A stretch of DNA of 59,048 bases from Hominimerdicola alba (GCF_900112155.1 NZ_FOKQ01000026.1:1-59048), one strand, 5' to 3'; counted from the stretch's first letter, positions 42,578 through 52,211 are shown. The notes: generated by a model from the letters alone, not told the origin. Translations and numbers: made by a program.

Positions 42578-43603
42578 TTACTGTTGATAATAAGAGTTTA
42601 TACCCAGAAATTCTTCAAGGCACAGACCGGAATCCGTTACCTGACGTGCCAGGTCTTTGCCAAGATACCTTATGTGCCAAGGCTCGTATATGAATCCTGT
42701 GATATCTTCCTTGCCATCGGGGTATCTGATAATGAAACCGTAATCAGCACAGTGCTGTTCTATCCACAGTGCTTCGGCAGTTCCCTCAAAAGTCCTGCTG
42801 GCACTGTTAAGATCCATAGCCAGACCTGTCTGATGCTCTGAGAATCCTGCCCTTGCAGAGAATCTGTCCACCTCAGCCTGGCTGCCGCGGGTACTTACGT
42901 AGCCCCAGTAAAGCTGATCCTGATACCAGTAGCTTCTGTAACCCGAAACGATAAACAGATTGATACCGTCATTCCATGCAGCCGCCTGCATCTCATTGAA
43001 CGCCATCTGAGCTTCAGGAACGATTCCTGAACCGTAATTCTGGGGCAGGTTATAGGACTTATTAGCGATAAGTATACCGCCCACATAGGTAACGCCGTTG
43101 ATGTTTTCTATCTTATAACCGTTGGCGCTTACCTGTTCGCCGTTTTCGTTGGTTTCGATCGTCTGTGTTTCAGCCGGTTCCTGTTCGTACTGATAATCAT
43201 TCACCACATTATCCACACTCTGGGGCAGAACATCGTTGCCCACAGGCTGATTATTTGAATATGGTTCTTCTTCCTGAATATTGATCTGAGTAAGCGTCTG
43301 TCCCGATCGGGGAGATTCACCGCCAAGTACAATAGTAGCAGCGTTTGAACTCTCACTCTCAGTCATTGGAGAATCAAGCACAGGTGCTTCCGTCTGACTG
43401 GGAACAGTTTCCTCTGCGGGAACTTCCTCACCCATCTCTTCAGTCTCCTGCACGCGGTTCTCTACTACTATAAGAGGAACTTTAGTTTCGTCCTTGGCCT
43501 GAACCGAGGAACCATTAACTGTGTCCCTTTCGTCAAAACTGCCGCAGCCTGCAAGCATCAGAGCAAGCACACAGCTGACAGCTGACATTTTAAATTTATC
43601 CAT
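42578..43603 (-). CDS. VanY-like D-alanyl-D-alanine carboxypeptidase lipoprotein (M15B)
   Basis: The product has 341 residues. Signal peptide and lipobox LMLAGC (Cys20), then about 110 residues of low-complexity Glu/Thr/Ser/Gln-rich linker, then an M15B domain at about 165-335: VSGYRSYWYQDQLYW, the zinc-binding FSEHQTGLAMDL (His and Asp), and EPWHIRYLG (second His). It trims the terminal D-Ala of peptidoglycan stems outside the membrane. ATG at 43603 has GAAGG and fits the signal peptide; the longer frame does not. It has its own promoter (43661-43689) and terminator. Confidence 0.92.
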   Translation of the reverse strand: MDKFKMSAVSCVLALMLAGCGSFDERDTVNGSSVQAKDETKVPLIVVENRVQETEEMGEEVPAEETVPSQTEAPVLDSPMTESESSNAATIVLGGESPRSGQTLTQINIQEEEPYSNNQPVGNDVLPQSVDNVVNDYQYEQEPAETQTIETNENGEQVSANGYKIENINGVTYVGGILIANKSYNLPQNYGSGIVPEAQMAFNEMQAAAWNDGINLFIVSGYRSYWYQDQLYWGYVSTRGSQAEVDRFSARAGFSEHQTGLAMDLNSASRTFEGTAEALWIEQHCADYGFIIRYPDGKEDITGFIYEPWHIRYLGKDLARQVTDSGLCLEEFLGINSYYQQ

Positions 43604-43660
43604 TATATAGCCTTCTTTTTTATTCATCGATAATAACAATAACTTACATAAGATATATAA

Positions 43661-43689
43661 ATTATACCATTTTTTCGGGCTTATTTCAA
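43661..43689 (-). promoter_or_regulatory. Promoter of the M15 gene
   Basis: On the minus strand TTGAAA (43684-43689), 17-nt spacer, TATAAT (43661-43666). Confidence 0.78.
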
Positions 43690-43760
43690 TGGTCATAGTT
43701 CACTACGCTTTTATGTTAATATCCTGATATATGTATGATTCACACAAAGAAAAATGACCA

Positions 43761-44066
43761 ATTACCGCTCGTCAAAAAGCGCCATTTTACGAGCTTTGGG
43801 GTAATTTTTAGGATAGATTTTATGTTGTGTACAAAAATATGAACGGTTAAATATTATCGAAAAGTTGTTTCAAAATGAACCGTGACCTGTGTAGTCAGAT
43901 ACCATAATCAAAATCTAACCGGCCAAGCTGAAATGCCGTATTTTACAGCTTTTTGCGTACATTACGGTATGAACGCCGCCCGATAATACAAACAGAGTAT
44001 TTACCATTCGTTGGTTTATAAATCAGCCGTATACAGGAGCATGACCATCGGTCATTATTTTTTATT
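43761..44066 (+). ncRNA. Candidate structured non-coding RNA
   Basis: No gene fits this stretch, but it contains several stems. ATTACCGCTCGT pairs with ACGAGC and GGTAAT (43761-43772, 43789-43805). ACGGTT pairs with AACCGT (43843-43848, 43878-43883). AAGCTG pairs with CAGCTT (43925-43930, 43946-43951). ATGCCGTA pairs with TACGGTAT (about 43933-43940, 43963-43970), crossing the previous pair. It ends at a terminator hairpin (44041-44055) with a T-run on the plus strand. Both flanking genes are transcribed away from it. Its promoter is not clear (TTGTGT at 43825 with TAAATA 17 nt later is weak). Confidence 0.4.
44041..44066 (+). terminator. Terminator with no gene assigned
   Basis: ATGACC, loop ATC, GGTCAT, then TATTTTTTATTT. 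It stands upstream of the lepA promoter on the plus strand and downstream of no plus-strand gene. Confidence 0.6.
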
Positions 44067-44122
44067 TGTAAGCTTCGACTAAAACTGTTAATTTTGTAAA
44101 GCACGCATATGCCCCTCTATAC

Positions 44123-44151
44123 TTGACATACCTCACCAAATATGGTAAAAT
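44123..44151 (+). promoter_or_regulatory. Promoter of lepA
   Basis: TTGACA (44123-44128), 17-nt spacer, TAAAAT (44146-44151), giving a leader of about 35 nt. Confidence 0.82.
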
Positions 44152-44193
44152 ATTTCAGAATGGATTTATATACCCCAAGAAAGGAATGTACCT

Positions 44194-45999
44194 ATGACCC
44201 CAAAGGATAAAATACGAAATTTCTGTATAATTGCACATATTGACCACGGTAAGTCCACTCTGGCTGACCGTATTCTCGAACTCACCGAAACAGTTGAACT
44301 TCGTGAGATGGAAGATCAGCTGCTGGATAATATGGATATCGAGCGTGAGCGCGGAATAACTATCAAAGCGAGAGCTGTCCGCCTGACTTATCACGCTGAT
44401 GATGGTGAGGATTATTACTTCAACCTCATCGATACCCCCGGTCACGTTGACTTCAACTACGAAGTCAGCCGTTCTCTTGCTGCCTGCGAAGGCGCTGTGC
44501 TCATCGTGGACGCTTCTCAGGGTATCGAAGCTCAGACACTCGCCAACACTTATCTTGCTATCGAGCACGACCTTGAAGTTCTGCCTGTCATCAACAAGAT
44601 AGACCTGCCCTCAGCTGACCCTGACCGCGCCTGCAACGAGGTGGAGAATGTCATAGGCATACCCGCCATGGACGCACCTCGCATCTCCGCGAAAATGGGC
44701 ACCAATATCAAAGAGGTACTGGAGCGTATCGTTACTGATATCCCCTCACCCAAGGGCGATGATGATGCACCCCTGAAAGCCCTCATTTTTGATAGCTACT
44801 ACGATTCCTACAAGGGCGTTATCATCTATGTCCGCGTGATGGAGGGTCATATCAAAGCCGGTGATACCATCCGTCTTATAGCTGCAAAAGCTGAATTCCA
44901 GACCGTAGAAGTAGGCTACATGGGCGCTAAGGACTTAGTTCCCGTAGGCGAGCTCCACGCAGGCGAAGTTGGCTACATCACCGCATCTATCAAGGATATC
45001 GGCGATACCCGTGTGGGTGATACCGTTACCAATGCCGAAAACCCCTGCGCAGAATCTCTGCCGGGATATAAGAAAGTAAATCCTATGGTATTCAGCGGTA
45101 TCTATCCCGCAGACGGTGCTAAGTACGGCGACCTCCGTGATGCCCTTGAAAAGTTGATGCTCAACGATGCTTCCCTGTCCTTTGAGCCCGAGACTTCCAT
45201 CGCACTGGGCTTCGGTTTCCGCTGCGGTTTCCTTGGTCTTCTCCACATGGAGATTATTCAGGAACGTCTCGAGCGCGAGTACAATCTCGACCTCATCACA
45301 ACAGCGCCATCGGTTATCTATAAAGTCACCATGACCAACGGCGAGACTAAGTATATCGATAACCCCACCAATTTCCCCGACCCGGGCACTATCTCTTCGG
45401 CTGAGGAACCTGTGGTCAATGCCCACATCTATACTCCCTCGGAGTTTGTTGGCAATATAATGGAGCTTTGTCAGGACAGGCGCGGAACCTTTGTTGATAT
45501 GCAGTATATCGACGAGAACCGTGTTGACCTGCACTATGTTCTTCCCCTGAATGAGATCGTTTATGATTTCTTTGATGCGCTGAAGTCAAGAACAAGAGGC
45601 TATGCTTCCTTCGATTACGAGCTCAAGGGCTATGCGCCCTCAAAGCTTGTTAAGCTGGATGTTCTGCTGAACGGCGAGATAGTCGATGCGCTGTCCTTCA
45701 TCGTACATGAAGAAAAGGCTTATGCCCGCGGAAGAAGACTCACCGAAAAACTGAAAGAGAATATACCGCGTCAGCTGTTTGAAGTTCCTGTTCAGGCTGC
45801 CATCGGCGGAAAGATAATCGCCCGTGAGACCATAAAAGCCCTGCGTAAGGACGTTCTTGCAAAGTGCTACGGCGGCGATATCACACGTAAGAAGAAACTG
45901 CTTGAAAAGCAGAAAGAGGGTAAGAAGAGAATGCGCCAGCTGGGTACGGTGTCCGTGCCGCAGGAAGCTTTCATGAGCGTACTGAAGCTGGACGACTAA
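44194..45999 (+). CDS. lepA: Elongation factor 4 (LepA)
   Basis: The product has 601 residues, the normal EF4 length. GTPase motifs: G1 AHIDHGKST near residue 14, G3 DTPGHVDF near 80, G4 NKIDLP near 131. The C-terminal domain, unique to LepA, ends with [19 protein letters not shown]. It is a ribosome-associated GTPase that helps translation and biogenesis of the small subunit. ATG follows AAAGGAATG. It leads an operon with two small membrane-protein genes and hemW, a common lepA-hemW neighbourhood. Confidence 0.97.
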   Translation: MTPKDKIRNFCIIAHIDHGKSTLADRILELTETVELREMEDQLLDNMDIERERGITIKARAVRLTYHADDGEDYYFNLIDTPGHVDFNYEVSRSLAACEGAVLIVDASQGIEAQTLANTYLAIEHDLEVLPVINKIDLPSADPDRACNEVENVIGIPAMDAPRISAKMGTNIKEVLERIVTDIPSPKGDDDAPLKALIFDSYYDSYKGVIIYVRVMEGHIKAGDTIRLIAAKAEFQTVEVGYMGAKDLVPVGELHAGEVGYITASIKDIGDTRVGDTVTNAENPCAESLPGYKKVNPMVFSGIYPADGAKYGDLRDALEKLMLNDASLSFEPETSIALGFGFRCGFLGLLHMEIIQERLEREYNLDLITTAPSVIYKVTMTNGETKYIDNPTNFPDPGTISSAEEPVVNAHIYTPSEFVGNIMELCQDRRGTFVDMQYIDENRVDLHYVLPLNEIVYDFFDALKSRTRGYASFDYELKGYAPSKLVKLDVLLNGEIVDALSFIVHEEKAYARGRRLTEKLKENIPRQLFEVPVQAAIGGKIIARETIKALRKDVLAKCYGGDITRKKKLLEKQKEGKKRMRQLGTVSVPQEAFMSVLKLDD

Positions 46000-46014
46000 A
46001 GGAGGAACAGCACC

Positions 46015-46455
46015 ATGGAAATGCTCATCGTATTAGTGGTAGTCACAGTTCTGCTTGTGATACTGGGCGTTTCCGCCGAAATGCTTATCGTAGGTTTTCT
46101 GGGGCTGCTATGCCTTATGATGATAGCACTTGTGCTGTTTTTCACTTACTGCATAATCAGAATGACGAAATCAAAAAAATGCAGCGGAAAGCTTTCTAAA
46201 CTCACTCAAAACCCGAAACACGGGTTCAGCGTGCCTGTTTATGATATCGACGGAGAGGAATACGAAAATGTATTTCCCTGCGAGATAGTAATGAAAAAAC
46301 AGCTGTACTACGAGGGTCGCGAGTGTCGGCTTCTGCTGGACGAAAAGCGCAAAAAAGTCTTTGACGGAAATGCACGTGCAAGTTCAATAGTCGGCATAGT
46401 GATAAGCGCTGTTTCGGCAGTATTACTCATCTACAATCTGATAAGTATGCTGTAA
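46015..46455 (+). CDS. Small membrane protein, unknown
   Basis: The product has 146 residues. A hydrophobic hairpin at about 1-45 (two membrane segments) is followed by a soluble loop of about 75 residues with DIDGEEYENVFPCEIVMKK, then a last membrane segment at about 124-143. The loop pattern resembles DUF3592-like proteins, but I cannot assign a family. Ribosome site AAAGGAGG, 15 nt after lepA. It probably shares the lepA transcript. Confidence 0.72.
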   Translation: MEMLIVLVVVTVLLVILGVSAEMLIVGFLGLLCLMMIALVLFFTYCIIRMTKSKKCSGKLSKLTQNPKHGFSVPVYDIDGEEYENVFPCEIVMKKQLYYEGRECRLLLDEKRKKVFDGNARASSIVGIVISAVSAVLLIYNLISML

Positions 46456-46526
46456 ATCGATATAGTTTTATTGTAAAGTAAATAACATTGACAGATATAT
46501 ACTACAAGAACAAAAAGAGGGATATT

Positions 46527-46997
46527 ATGCCGGATCTGAGAAGATCAATGAAGCTTTCAATAGTCTTCGGACTTATAGGGGCGGTTTTACTGCCCGTCTT
46601 ATACGAGATATATGCCAACATATCAACAACAGTGGGACTCTTTTTCGTTATATGCTGGGTATTCTTCGCAGGTGTCAAGTTTTCAGGACTTACATTCAAG
46701 GAAGCCCTGATCGGAATAACCTGCACCATCGCATACAGCGGTGTATTCGGATTCATATTCGCACTGGCGATACATCCCGCCATTATGAATTTTCTTATTC
46801 GCAGATCAGTATACTTCCGGCTTGAGCCGAAAGCTATGCTGGAATTCGTTGCAATCTGTTTTTTCCTTTTCATTGGAATGTACCTACTTTGGGTGATACG
46901 ATTTGCACTGTGCAAAGTAATGGCGAAATTCAAAAGCAACCGCGAAATGGCAGGTTCATACATCGAGAACGCCTTTAACGACGAGGAGGACAAATAG
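46527..46997 (+). CDS. Four-segment membrane protein, unknown
   Basis: The product has 156 residues with four membrane segments (about 10-27, 33-50, 60-85 and 108-133) and a charged C-terminus (NAFNDEEDK). ATG at 46527 is chosen because AGAGGG is upstream; the frame is open from 46488. Its stop overlaps the GTG of hemW by one base. No family is recognised; expression is coupled with hemW. Confidence 0.68.
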   Translation: MPDLRRSMKLSIVFGLIGAVLLPVLYEIYANISTTVGLFFVICWVFFAGVKFSGLTFKEALIGITCTIAYSGVFGFIFALAIHPAIMNFLIRRSVYFRLEPKAMLEFVAICFFLFIGMYLLWVIRFALCKVMAKFKSNREMAGSYIENAFNDEEDK

Positions 46998-48109
46998 TGA
47001 CGGGGATATACGTCCATGTGCCTTTCTGCCTTAGGAAATGCCCCTATTGCAGCTTTTACTCTAAGCCTTATGACGCAGATACAGCTTCACGCTATGTGGA
47101 TGCTGTATGCAGAAATATAGCCGCATACAGCTATAAAGGTATAAATGCTGACACCCTCTATTTCGGCGGTGGTACGCCATCTCTGCTCGATGCAAAACAG
47201 ATAGGCAGTATAGTAGAAGAATGCAGGAAAGTTTTTTTACTTGACACCGCTGAGATCACACTCGAAGCCAATCCCTGCTCCGTCGATGAAGAAAAGCTCC
47301 GCGGCTACCGTGCCGCAGGAGTGAACAGGATATCCTTCGGAGTTCAATCCACTGACGATAACAGACTTGGTTTTCTTGGTCGTCTTCACGACTTCAAAAC
47401 AGCAGTAAAAGCCGTTGAAACTGCCAATGCTGTCGGCTTTGAGAACATATCCGCCGATATAATGCTTGGCGCAGCGGGTGAGACTTGTAAAAGCCTTATT
47501 CAAACGATAGATACCATTTGCAGTCTGCCTGTCAAGCACATCTCCGCGTATATGCTGAAAATTGAAGAAGGCACTGCTTTCGACAATGACAATATAAGAA
47601 ACTTGACAGCAAATGATGATCTTATGAGTGAGCTGTACATCACAGCGGTGGATCGTCTGGATATGCACGGCTTGAAGCAGTATGAGATCTCGAATTTCTG
47701 CCGTGAGGGTTATGAGTCCCGCCACAACAACAAGTACTGGACAGGTGAAGATTATCTTGGATTCGGTGCAGCTTCACACTCGTTTTTTGACGGTGTAAGA
47801 TACTGCTGTCCTCCTGATACAGATGCTTTTATCGATGCACCTGTACAGCCCCGTGAAGTCACTGAAGAATCGGTAAACAGGGGCGAAGAGTACATCCTGC
47901 TTGGGCTCAGGCTCTGCAAAGGAATATCACTTGACAGAATTAAATGCTACTTCGGACGATATGCCGCAGAACGTTTCTTAGCTTTAGCACAGGAATTTTC
48001 CAAGCACGGTCTTGTTAAGATCAACTCCGAAAATGTCAGTCTTACTCCCCAAGGATTTCTGCTTTCAAACGGGATAATCTCTCAGTTTATAGATGCTGTT
48101 ATAGGATAA
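46997..48109 (+). CDS. hemW: HemW-like radical SAM protein
   Basis: The product has 370 residues. YVHVPFCLRKCPYCSFYS carries the CxxxCxxC radical SAM motif, and YFGGGTPSLLD and EITLEANPCSVD are HemW/HemN hallmarks. The C-terminal half holds the HemN_C-like region. HemW family members bind heme and are thought to act in heme delivery; true coproporphyrinogen oxidase activity is unlikely without the extra HemN N-terminus. Start GTG at 46997 overlaps the previous stop. An 11-bp inverted repeat spans its stop codon. Confidence 0.93.
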   Translation: MTGIYVHVPFCLRKCPYCSFYSKPYDADTASRYVDAVCRNIAAYSYKGINADTLYFGGGTPSLLDAKQIGSIVEECRKVFLLDTAEITLEANPCSVDEEKLRGYRAAGVNRISFGVQSTDDNRLGFLGRLHDFKTAVKAVETANAVGFENISADIMLGAAGETCKSLIQTIDTICSLPVKHISAYMLKIEEGTAFDNDNIRNLTANDDLMSELYITAVDRLDMHGLKQYEISNFCREGYESRHNNKYWTGEDYLGFGAASHSFFDGVRYCCPPDTDAFIDAPVQPREVTEESVNRGEEYILLGLRLCKGISLDRIKCYFGRYAAERFLALAQEFSKHGLVKINSENVSLTPQGFLLSNGIISQFIDAVIG

Positions 48110-48128
48110 TTCAACAAAATTATCCTAT
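48101..48128. repeat. Perfect 11-bp inverted repeat over the hemW stop codon
   Basis: ATAGGATAATT (48101-48111) and AATTATCCTAT (48118-48128) with a 6-nt loop. The TAA stop at 48107-48109 is in the left arm. No T-run, so intrinsic termination is unproven. Confidence 0.6.
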
Positions 48129-48164
48129 CTGCGTTGTGCAGTGTGATGAATTTCATCTGCGCAG

Positions 48165-48193
48165 TTGTAAATCACGGTTAATAATGCTATAAT
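48165..48193 (+). promoter_or_regulatory. Promoter of the efflux-adaptor gene
   Basis: TTGTAA (48165-48170), 17-nt spacer, TATAAT (48188-48193). Confidence 0.75.
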
Positions 48194-48236
48194 TATTAAG
48201 TTAAGATGTTTGTTTTCTCTGTATGAAAGGTAATAT

Positions 48237-49235
48237 ATGGATAATTCAAAACGCTTTTTAATACTGGCGATATGTGCTATAACTGCACTGTTTTCAGGCT
48301 GCGGCAAGAAAAAGCAGCAGGACGAGATAGCTGTTCCTATACTTGAAACAAAATCGGTCAGCTACAAGACAGTAAATGCAGAGATACGGGATATCTCGCA
48401 GAAATATGAACAGCCCGGTGTATATGGCTATCCTTACTCCAAAAAAGTAAAGTTTCCTGTATCGGGACAGATAAAGACCATTGATGTTGAAGCACCCTGT
48501 GAAGTCAAAAAAGGGCAGCTGCTGTGTACGCTGTACACCGACGACCTTGAAGAAGAGATCGAAAAGGAAAAGATCAAACTCGATCAGGTCAAGTCAACGG
48601 TGGATACTCTTTATGAGAATAATGCCGATACCAACCAGATAACTATGGCACAGTACGACGTTCAGATCGAACAGATGCGCTATGACAAAATGGTGGCAAG
48701 TCTTGATGATTACAGCGTATATGCGCCATGTGACGGCGATTTTTCAATAGAACAGCAGGGCTGGAATTCTTACAATGTCAACAGTTTTGTAAATGAGGGC
48801 GCTGTTTTCGGCTACGCTACGGACAAGAACGAGAAGTATCTTTGCGTTGAAGTTTTCGACAGCAAGCTTTCTAACGTTAATTTCGGTACGACCGTTAAGC
48901 TTGAACAGGGGGCAACGACCTCTACAGGCACGGTCACGGATATTGTTTTTAAGGACAGCGGAGATTACTCGAAGTACACCTACGTTATCTCCCCGGATAA
49001 TGCCGATGAACTGCTGGATTTCGGTGACATCAACGTGGTGTTCGATATATACTCGCGGCTTGACAGCGTTGTTATCCCCAAAAAGGCGGTGAAAGAACTC
49101 AGCGGCAGGACTTACGTTTATCTTCTGATAGATGGTGTCAAAGTCGAACAGGACGTTGAACTCGGCATTGAGGACAACGGTGATGTAGAAATAGTATCGG
49201 GACTCAGCGGCGATGAACAGATCATTGTGAACTGA
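48237..49235 (+). CDS. HlyD/RND-type membrane fusion (adaptor) lipoprotein
   Basis: The product has 332 residues. Signal peptide with lipobox LFSGC (Cys22), then a barrel-sandwich half-motif (KVKFPVSGQIKTIDVEAPCEVKKGQLL) interrupted by a coiled hairpin (about 110-155), its second half (VYAPCDGDFSIEQQ) and a C-terminal beta-barrel with VVIPKKAVKEL. Such adaptors link ABC or RND transporters with envelope partners. No permease or ATPase gene is next to it, so its partner must be elsewhere. ATG at 48237 follows GAAAGG. Confidence 0.88.
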   Translation: MDNSKRFLILAICAITALFSGCGKKKQQDEIAVPILETKSVSYKTVNAEIRDISQKYEQPGVYGYPYSKKVKFPVSGQIKTIDVEAPCEVKKGQLLCTLYTDDLEEEIEKEKIKLDQVKSTVDTLYENNADTNQITMAQYDVQIEQMRYDKMVASLDDYSVYAPCDGDFSIEQQGWNSYNVNSFVNEGAVFGYATDKNEKYLCVEVFDSKLSNVNFGTTVKLEQGATTSTGTVTDIVFKDSGDYSKYTYVISPDNADELLDFGDINVVFDIYSRLDSVVIPKKAVKELSGRTYVYLLIDGVKVEQDVELGIEDNGDVEIVSGLSGDEQIIVN

Positions 49236-49299
49236 AAGAAGTTCACAATGCGCTTAATTAGTTTAAGCTTATGCAAAGTTACGAATTTTCATAAATCCC

Positions 49300-49328
49300 T
49301 TGATTTTTTTAAAGAATTGGTGTAAAAT
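49300..49328 (+). promoter_or_regulatory. Promoter of the 49444 membrane protein gene
   Basis: TTGATT (49300-49305), 17-nt spacer, TAAAAT (49323-49328). The leader of about 110 nt shows no clear fold. Confidence 0.65.
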
Positions 49329-49443
49329 AATATAGTGTGGTGTCGAGATAAATATCCGATCAAAAAAGCGTATTCAGCATCATGGTCGGTCAAACAGACA
49401 CTTATTCAGACTGCAAAACGATGGCTGGGAGGAATTTGGTAAG

Positions 49444-50298
49444 ATGAAAGAGCTTTTATCAAATATCTGGGTCAAGAGAGCGGTCGGCGTATTCAATCTG
49501 GTATATTTTGCCGTAATTGGTCTGCTGACCTTTGCTACATTTCTCTATGACCTGGAATTTACTGAGGGACAGGAACAGTCCTTCTTTACTGTGTATGTTG
49601 CGGCAAGCGTGATTTTCCTGCTGCTGATGATATACTCGCGTGAAGTAATGGTCACTAAGATAATAAGCGTGGTAATGCCGTTTATAGTGTTCCTTCTTCT
49701 GCTGTTCAATATGTATGACTGGATACTTGTTATCCCGCCCCTTGTAATGGGAATAGTAATGTTCTTCGTAGCGGGTACTCACGAAACTGTCAAGGTCGTT
49801 ATGGGTACGATATATCTGCTGATATATGTACTGGGACTTGTTGCTTTCTTCGTATTCAAGATCTTGTTCGGCGGTACATCAACACTTACAGAGCTCAATG
49901 CAAATCTTGACCGCAACAGCGCTGTATATTCATTCTACAAGAAGGAATTCACCAGAATATGCGATGTTACCCGTGATGAAAATGTAATTTCCCCCGACGG
50001 CAAATACAGGATCATACTGTACGATGTGCAGAACAGCGATAAGGGCGGTGTAAACATCTGCGTTGTTCCTAACTGTGATGACGTTAAACTGAGATTCTTC
50101 ACACTCAAGCAGAAAGGTGTTAAGAAGACCATCTCCAACAAGGGTATCAGAGGTACCGTTCCCGATGTTGGCTGGGATAAGGACGAAGACGGCACACTGG
50201 TCGTTTACTACAGACTTGCACCTGAATCTGAGCGGAAAAAGACTTCGGTAACTGTAATGCCTAAGAAGCAGTATCTTGAATTCCTTGGTATTTCATAA
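49444..50298 (+). CDS. Five-segment membrane protein with C-terminal soluble domain
   Basis: The product has 284 residues with five membrane segments in the first 145 and then a soluble domain of about 130 residues, which starts with NVISPDGKYRIILYDVQ and carries paired-strand residues like a small beta domain (DUF5412-like in appearance, not confirmed). I do not recognise the family. ATG follows GGGAGGAATTTGGTAAG. A single gene with a strong terminator at 50341-50376. Confidence 0.75.
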   Translation: MKELLSNIWVKRAVGVFNLVYFAVIGLLTFATFLYDLEFTEGQEQSFFTVYVAASVIFLLLMIYSREVMVTKIISVVMPFIVFLLLLFNMYDWILVIPPLVMGIVMFFVAGTHETVKVVMGTIYLLIYVLGLVAFFVFKILFGGTSTLTELNANLDRNSAVYSFYKKEFTRICDVTRDENVISPDGKYRIILYDVQNSDKGGVNICVVPNCDDVKLRFFTLKQKGVKKTISNKGIRGTVPDVGWDKDEDGTLVVYYRLAPESERKKTSVTVMPKKQYLEFLGIS

Positions 50299-50340
50299 GA
50301 TATTGCCCTGACAAAAGCAGGCACTAAGATAAGAATTTTA

Positions 50341-50376
50341 AGCCATAGTATTTGATGTAAATACTATGGCTTTTCT
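50341..50376 (+). terminator. Terminator of the 49444 gene
   Basis: AGCCATAGTATTT (50341-50353) pairs perfectly with AAATACTATGGCT (50359-50371), followed by TTTTC. Confidence 0.88.
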
Positions 50377-50400
50377 GTTGAGATAAATGAGGGTCAAATT

Positions 50401-50853
50401 ATGGAAATTATCAGCTTTTATAAAAATGACAGACAGCAGCACTGGCTGGAAGAGATAGGAAAAAGCGACTGGAAAGCGGGGCAATATCTGCATGAGATAC
50501 TCTCCAAAGGCACGTTTTATGATCTTACAGGTGAAAATTCAGAACTTCTTCTGCTGACTGACGGTGATCATCTTGTATCGTTCTGCACATACGCTGAAAG
50601 AGACGAGGTAGCATCAAACGAATATTCTCCGTGGATAGGATTCGTCTACACTTACCCCAAATACCGAGGTCACAGGTATATGGGTCTGCTGTTTGAGAAA
50701 ATAGAACATCTGGCAAAGGAACAGAATATCCCGGATATTTATATATCAACTGACCACATCGGTCTTTACGAAAAATACGGATTTGAGTACATAAAAGATA
50801 TGGAGACCATTTATGGCGATATATCGCGGGTATATTTAAAACATATCAGATAA
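50401..50853 (+). CDS. GNAT-family N-acetyltransferase
   Basis: The product has 150 residues. The acetyl-CoA-binding motif KYRGHRYMGLLFEKIE is at about 88-103 and a C-terminal GLYEKYGFEYIKD fits the GNAT fold end. The acceptor substrate is unknown. ATG at 50401 follows GAGGGTCAAATT. It is a single gene placed between two terminators; no promoter was identified in the short gap (50377-50400), so readthrough is possible. Confidence 0.86.
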   Translation: MEIISFYKNDRQQHWLEEIGKSDWKAGQYLHEILSKGTFYDLTGENSELLLLTDGDHLVSFCTYAERDEVASNEYSPWIGFVYTYPKYRGHRYMGLLFEKIEHLAKEQNIPDIYISTDHIGLYEKYGFEYIKDMETIYGDISRVYLKHIR

Positions 50854-50858
50854 TTATC

Positions 50859-50898
50859 CCCCGAAGCATTTGCATTGTGCTTCGGGGTTACTTTTTTT
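50859..50898 (+). terminator. Terminator of the GNAT gene
   Basis: CCCCGAAGCA (50859-50868) pairs with TGCTTCGGGG (50878-50887), then a T-run at 50892-50898. Confidence 0.87.
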
Positions 50899-51016
50899 CG
50901 GGACTTCCCTTTTTATTTACAAAAACTTTTCGCCGTCATTTGATGGTTAAAATAGACACTAACAATTTGAGAGTAGCTCTCATTTTATTCAAAACGCAGA
51001 ATCTACTGTGAAATCA

Positions 51017-51045
51017 TTGACAAACCCTCTGCTTTAGAATATAAT
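51017..51045 (+). promoter_or_regulatory. Promoter of the CobW/DUF1980 pair
   Basis: TTGACA (51017-51022), 17-nt spacer, TATAAT (51040-51045). Just downstream, 51052-51072 (CCGTAACGATAATGTTCGTAA) is vaguely Zur-like, but its dyad is poor. Confidence 0.78.
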
Positions 51046-51094
51046 TATAAACCGTAACGATAATGTTCGTAAAATCACTATTCAGAGGTGCGAT

Positions 51095-52204
51095 ATGGAT
51101 AACAAAAAAATACCAGTAATACTTATAACAGGCTATCTCGGTTCGGGAAAAACCACACTTATGCAGAATCTTCTTAAACAGGAAAAGCGCAATATTGCTC
51201 TTATCGTAAATGATATGGGCAGTGTCAACATAGATGCGGCTATACTCAATAAAAACCGCGACCGTGTATCTTCTGTTGAAATGGTTGAACTGCAGGACGG
51301 CTGTATCTGCTGTTCTCTTCGCGATGAATTTATTGCAGAGATCGAGCGTATATCAAAGCTTCCCGATATCGAAGCTGTTTTCGTTGAAGCATCGGGCATC
51401 AGCGAACCATCGAATATAGCAGCATCATTTGTGATCTACACGGAGGATAATCCCGACACCAACGTTTATCTGAGTTCGGTAGTATCCGTTGTTGATGCTG
51501 ATAGGATCTACCGCGAATTCTTACGCGAACTTAACATGGAGAACGACACCGACGAGGGCGATATCATCAATCTTATCATCGACCAGATCGAATTCTGTGA
51601 CCTTGTTATACTCAACAAGACCGATCTTCTCTGCCCTCATGAGATCGAAGAAGTTAAAAAGGCTATACGCGATATACAGTCCGAAGCAGAGATAATCCCC
51701 TGCATAAACAGCGATGTGGAAACCGACAAGATACTTCACGGAAGAGAGTTTGATTACCATTCCGTACTTGCTTCATCTTCTATTCAGCGTGCCCTCAACA
51801 CAAATGAGCCAACCGCTAAGGAAGCCTGCATGGACGAATACGGCATAACCTCATTCGTATACGAGGAGATCCGCCCCTTTGACCGTGAGAAGTTCATGGA
51901 CTTTGTTGATCAGTATCCCACCGAACTCATACGCACCAAGGGCTATGTATGGTTCGCAGACGATGATGTGCATATCCAGCTCTTTGAGCAGGCAGGCCGC
52001 AACGCCAGTGTGACCGAGCTCAACGAATGGCTGGCTTCATGTCCCAAGGAAGAGATCGACGCTATCATGGAAGCATATCCCGACATCAAAGACGATTGGG
52101 ATGACACCTACGGCGACCGCATCAATCAGCTGGTGTTCATCGGCAAGGGCTACAAAAAAGCTGATATCCTTTCAAAGCTGAATGCCTGCCTTGCCACAGC
52201 CTGA
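51095..52204 (+). CDS. CobW/COG0523 GTPase (metal chaperone type)
   Basis: The product has 369 residues. GTPase motifs: P-loop [10 protein letters not shown] at about 9-18, the CxCC metal-binding motif [10 protein letters not shown] near 70, a Walker B-like EASGISEPS near 97 and NKTDL near 170. A CobW C-terminal domain covers about 245-365. These GTPases deliver zinc or other metals to client proteins. ATG follows AGAGGTGCG. The gene overlaps nothing but is 7 nt from a second P-loop gene, and the two are surely co-expressed. Confidence 0.93.
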   Translation: MDNKKIPVILITGYLGSGKTTLMQNLLKQEKRNIALIVNDMGSVNIDAAILNKNRDRVSSVEMVELQDGCICCSLRDEFIAEIERISKLPDIEAVFVEASGISEPSNIAASFVIYTEDNPDTNVYLSSVVSVVDADRIYREFLRELNMENDTDEGDIINLIIDQIEFCDLVILNKTDLLCPHEIEEVKKAIRDIQSEAEIIPCINSDVETDKILHGREFDYHSVLASSSIQRALNTNEPTAKEACMDEYGITSFVYEEIRPFDREKFMDFVDQYPTELIRTKGYVWFADDDVHIQLFEQAGRNASVTELNEWLASCPKEEIDAIMEAYPDIKDDWDDTYGDRINQLVFIGKGYKKADILSKLNACLATA

Positions 52205-52211
52205 CATTCTG

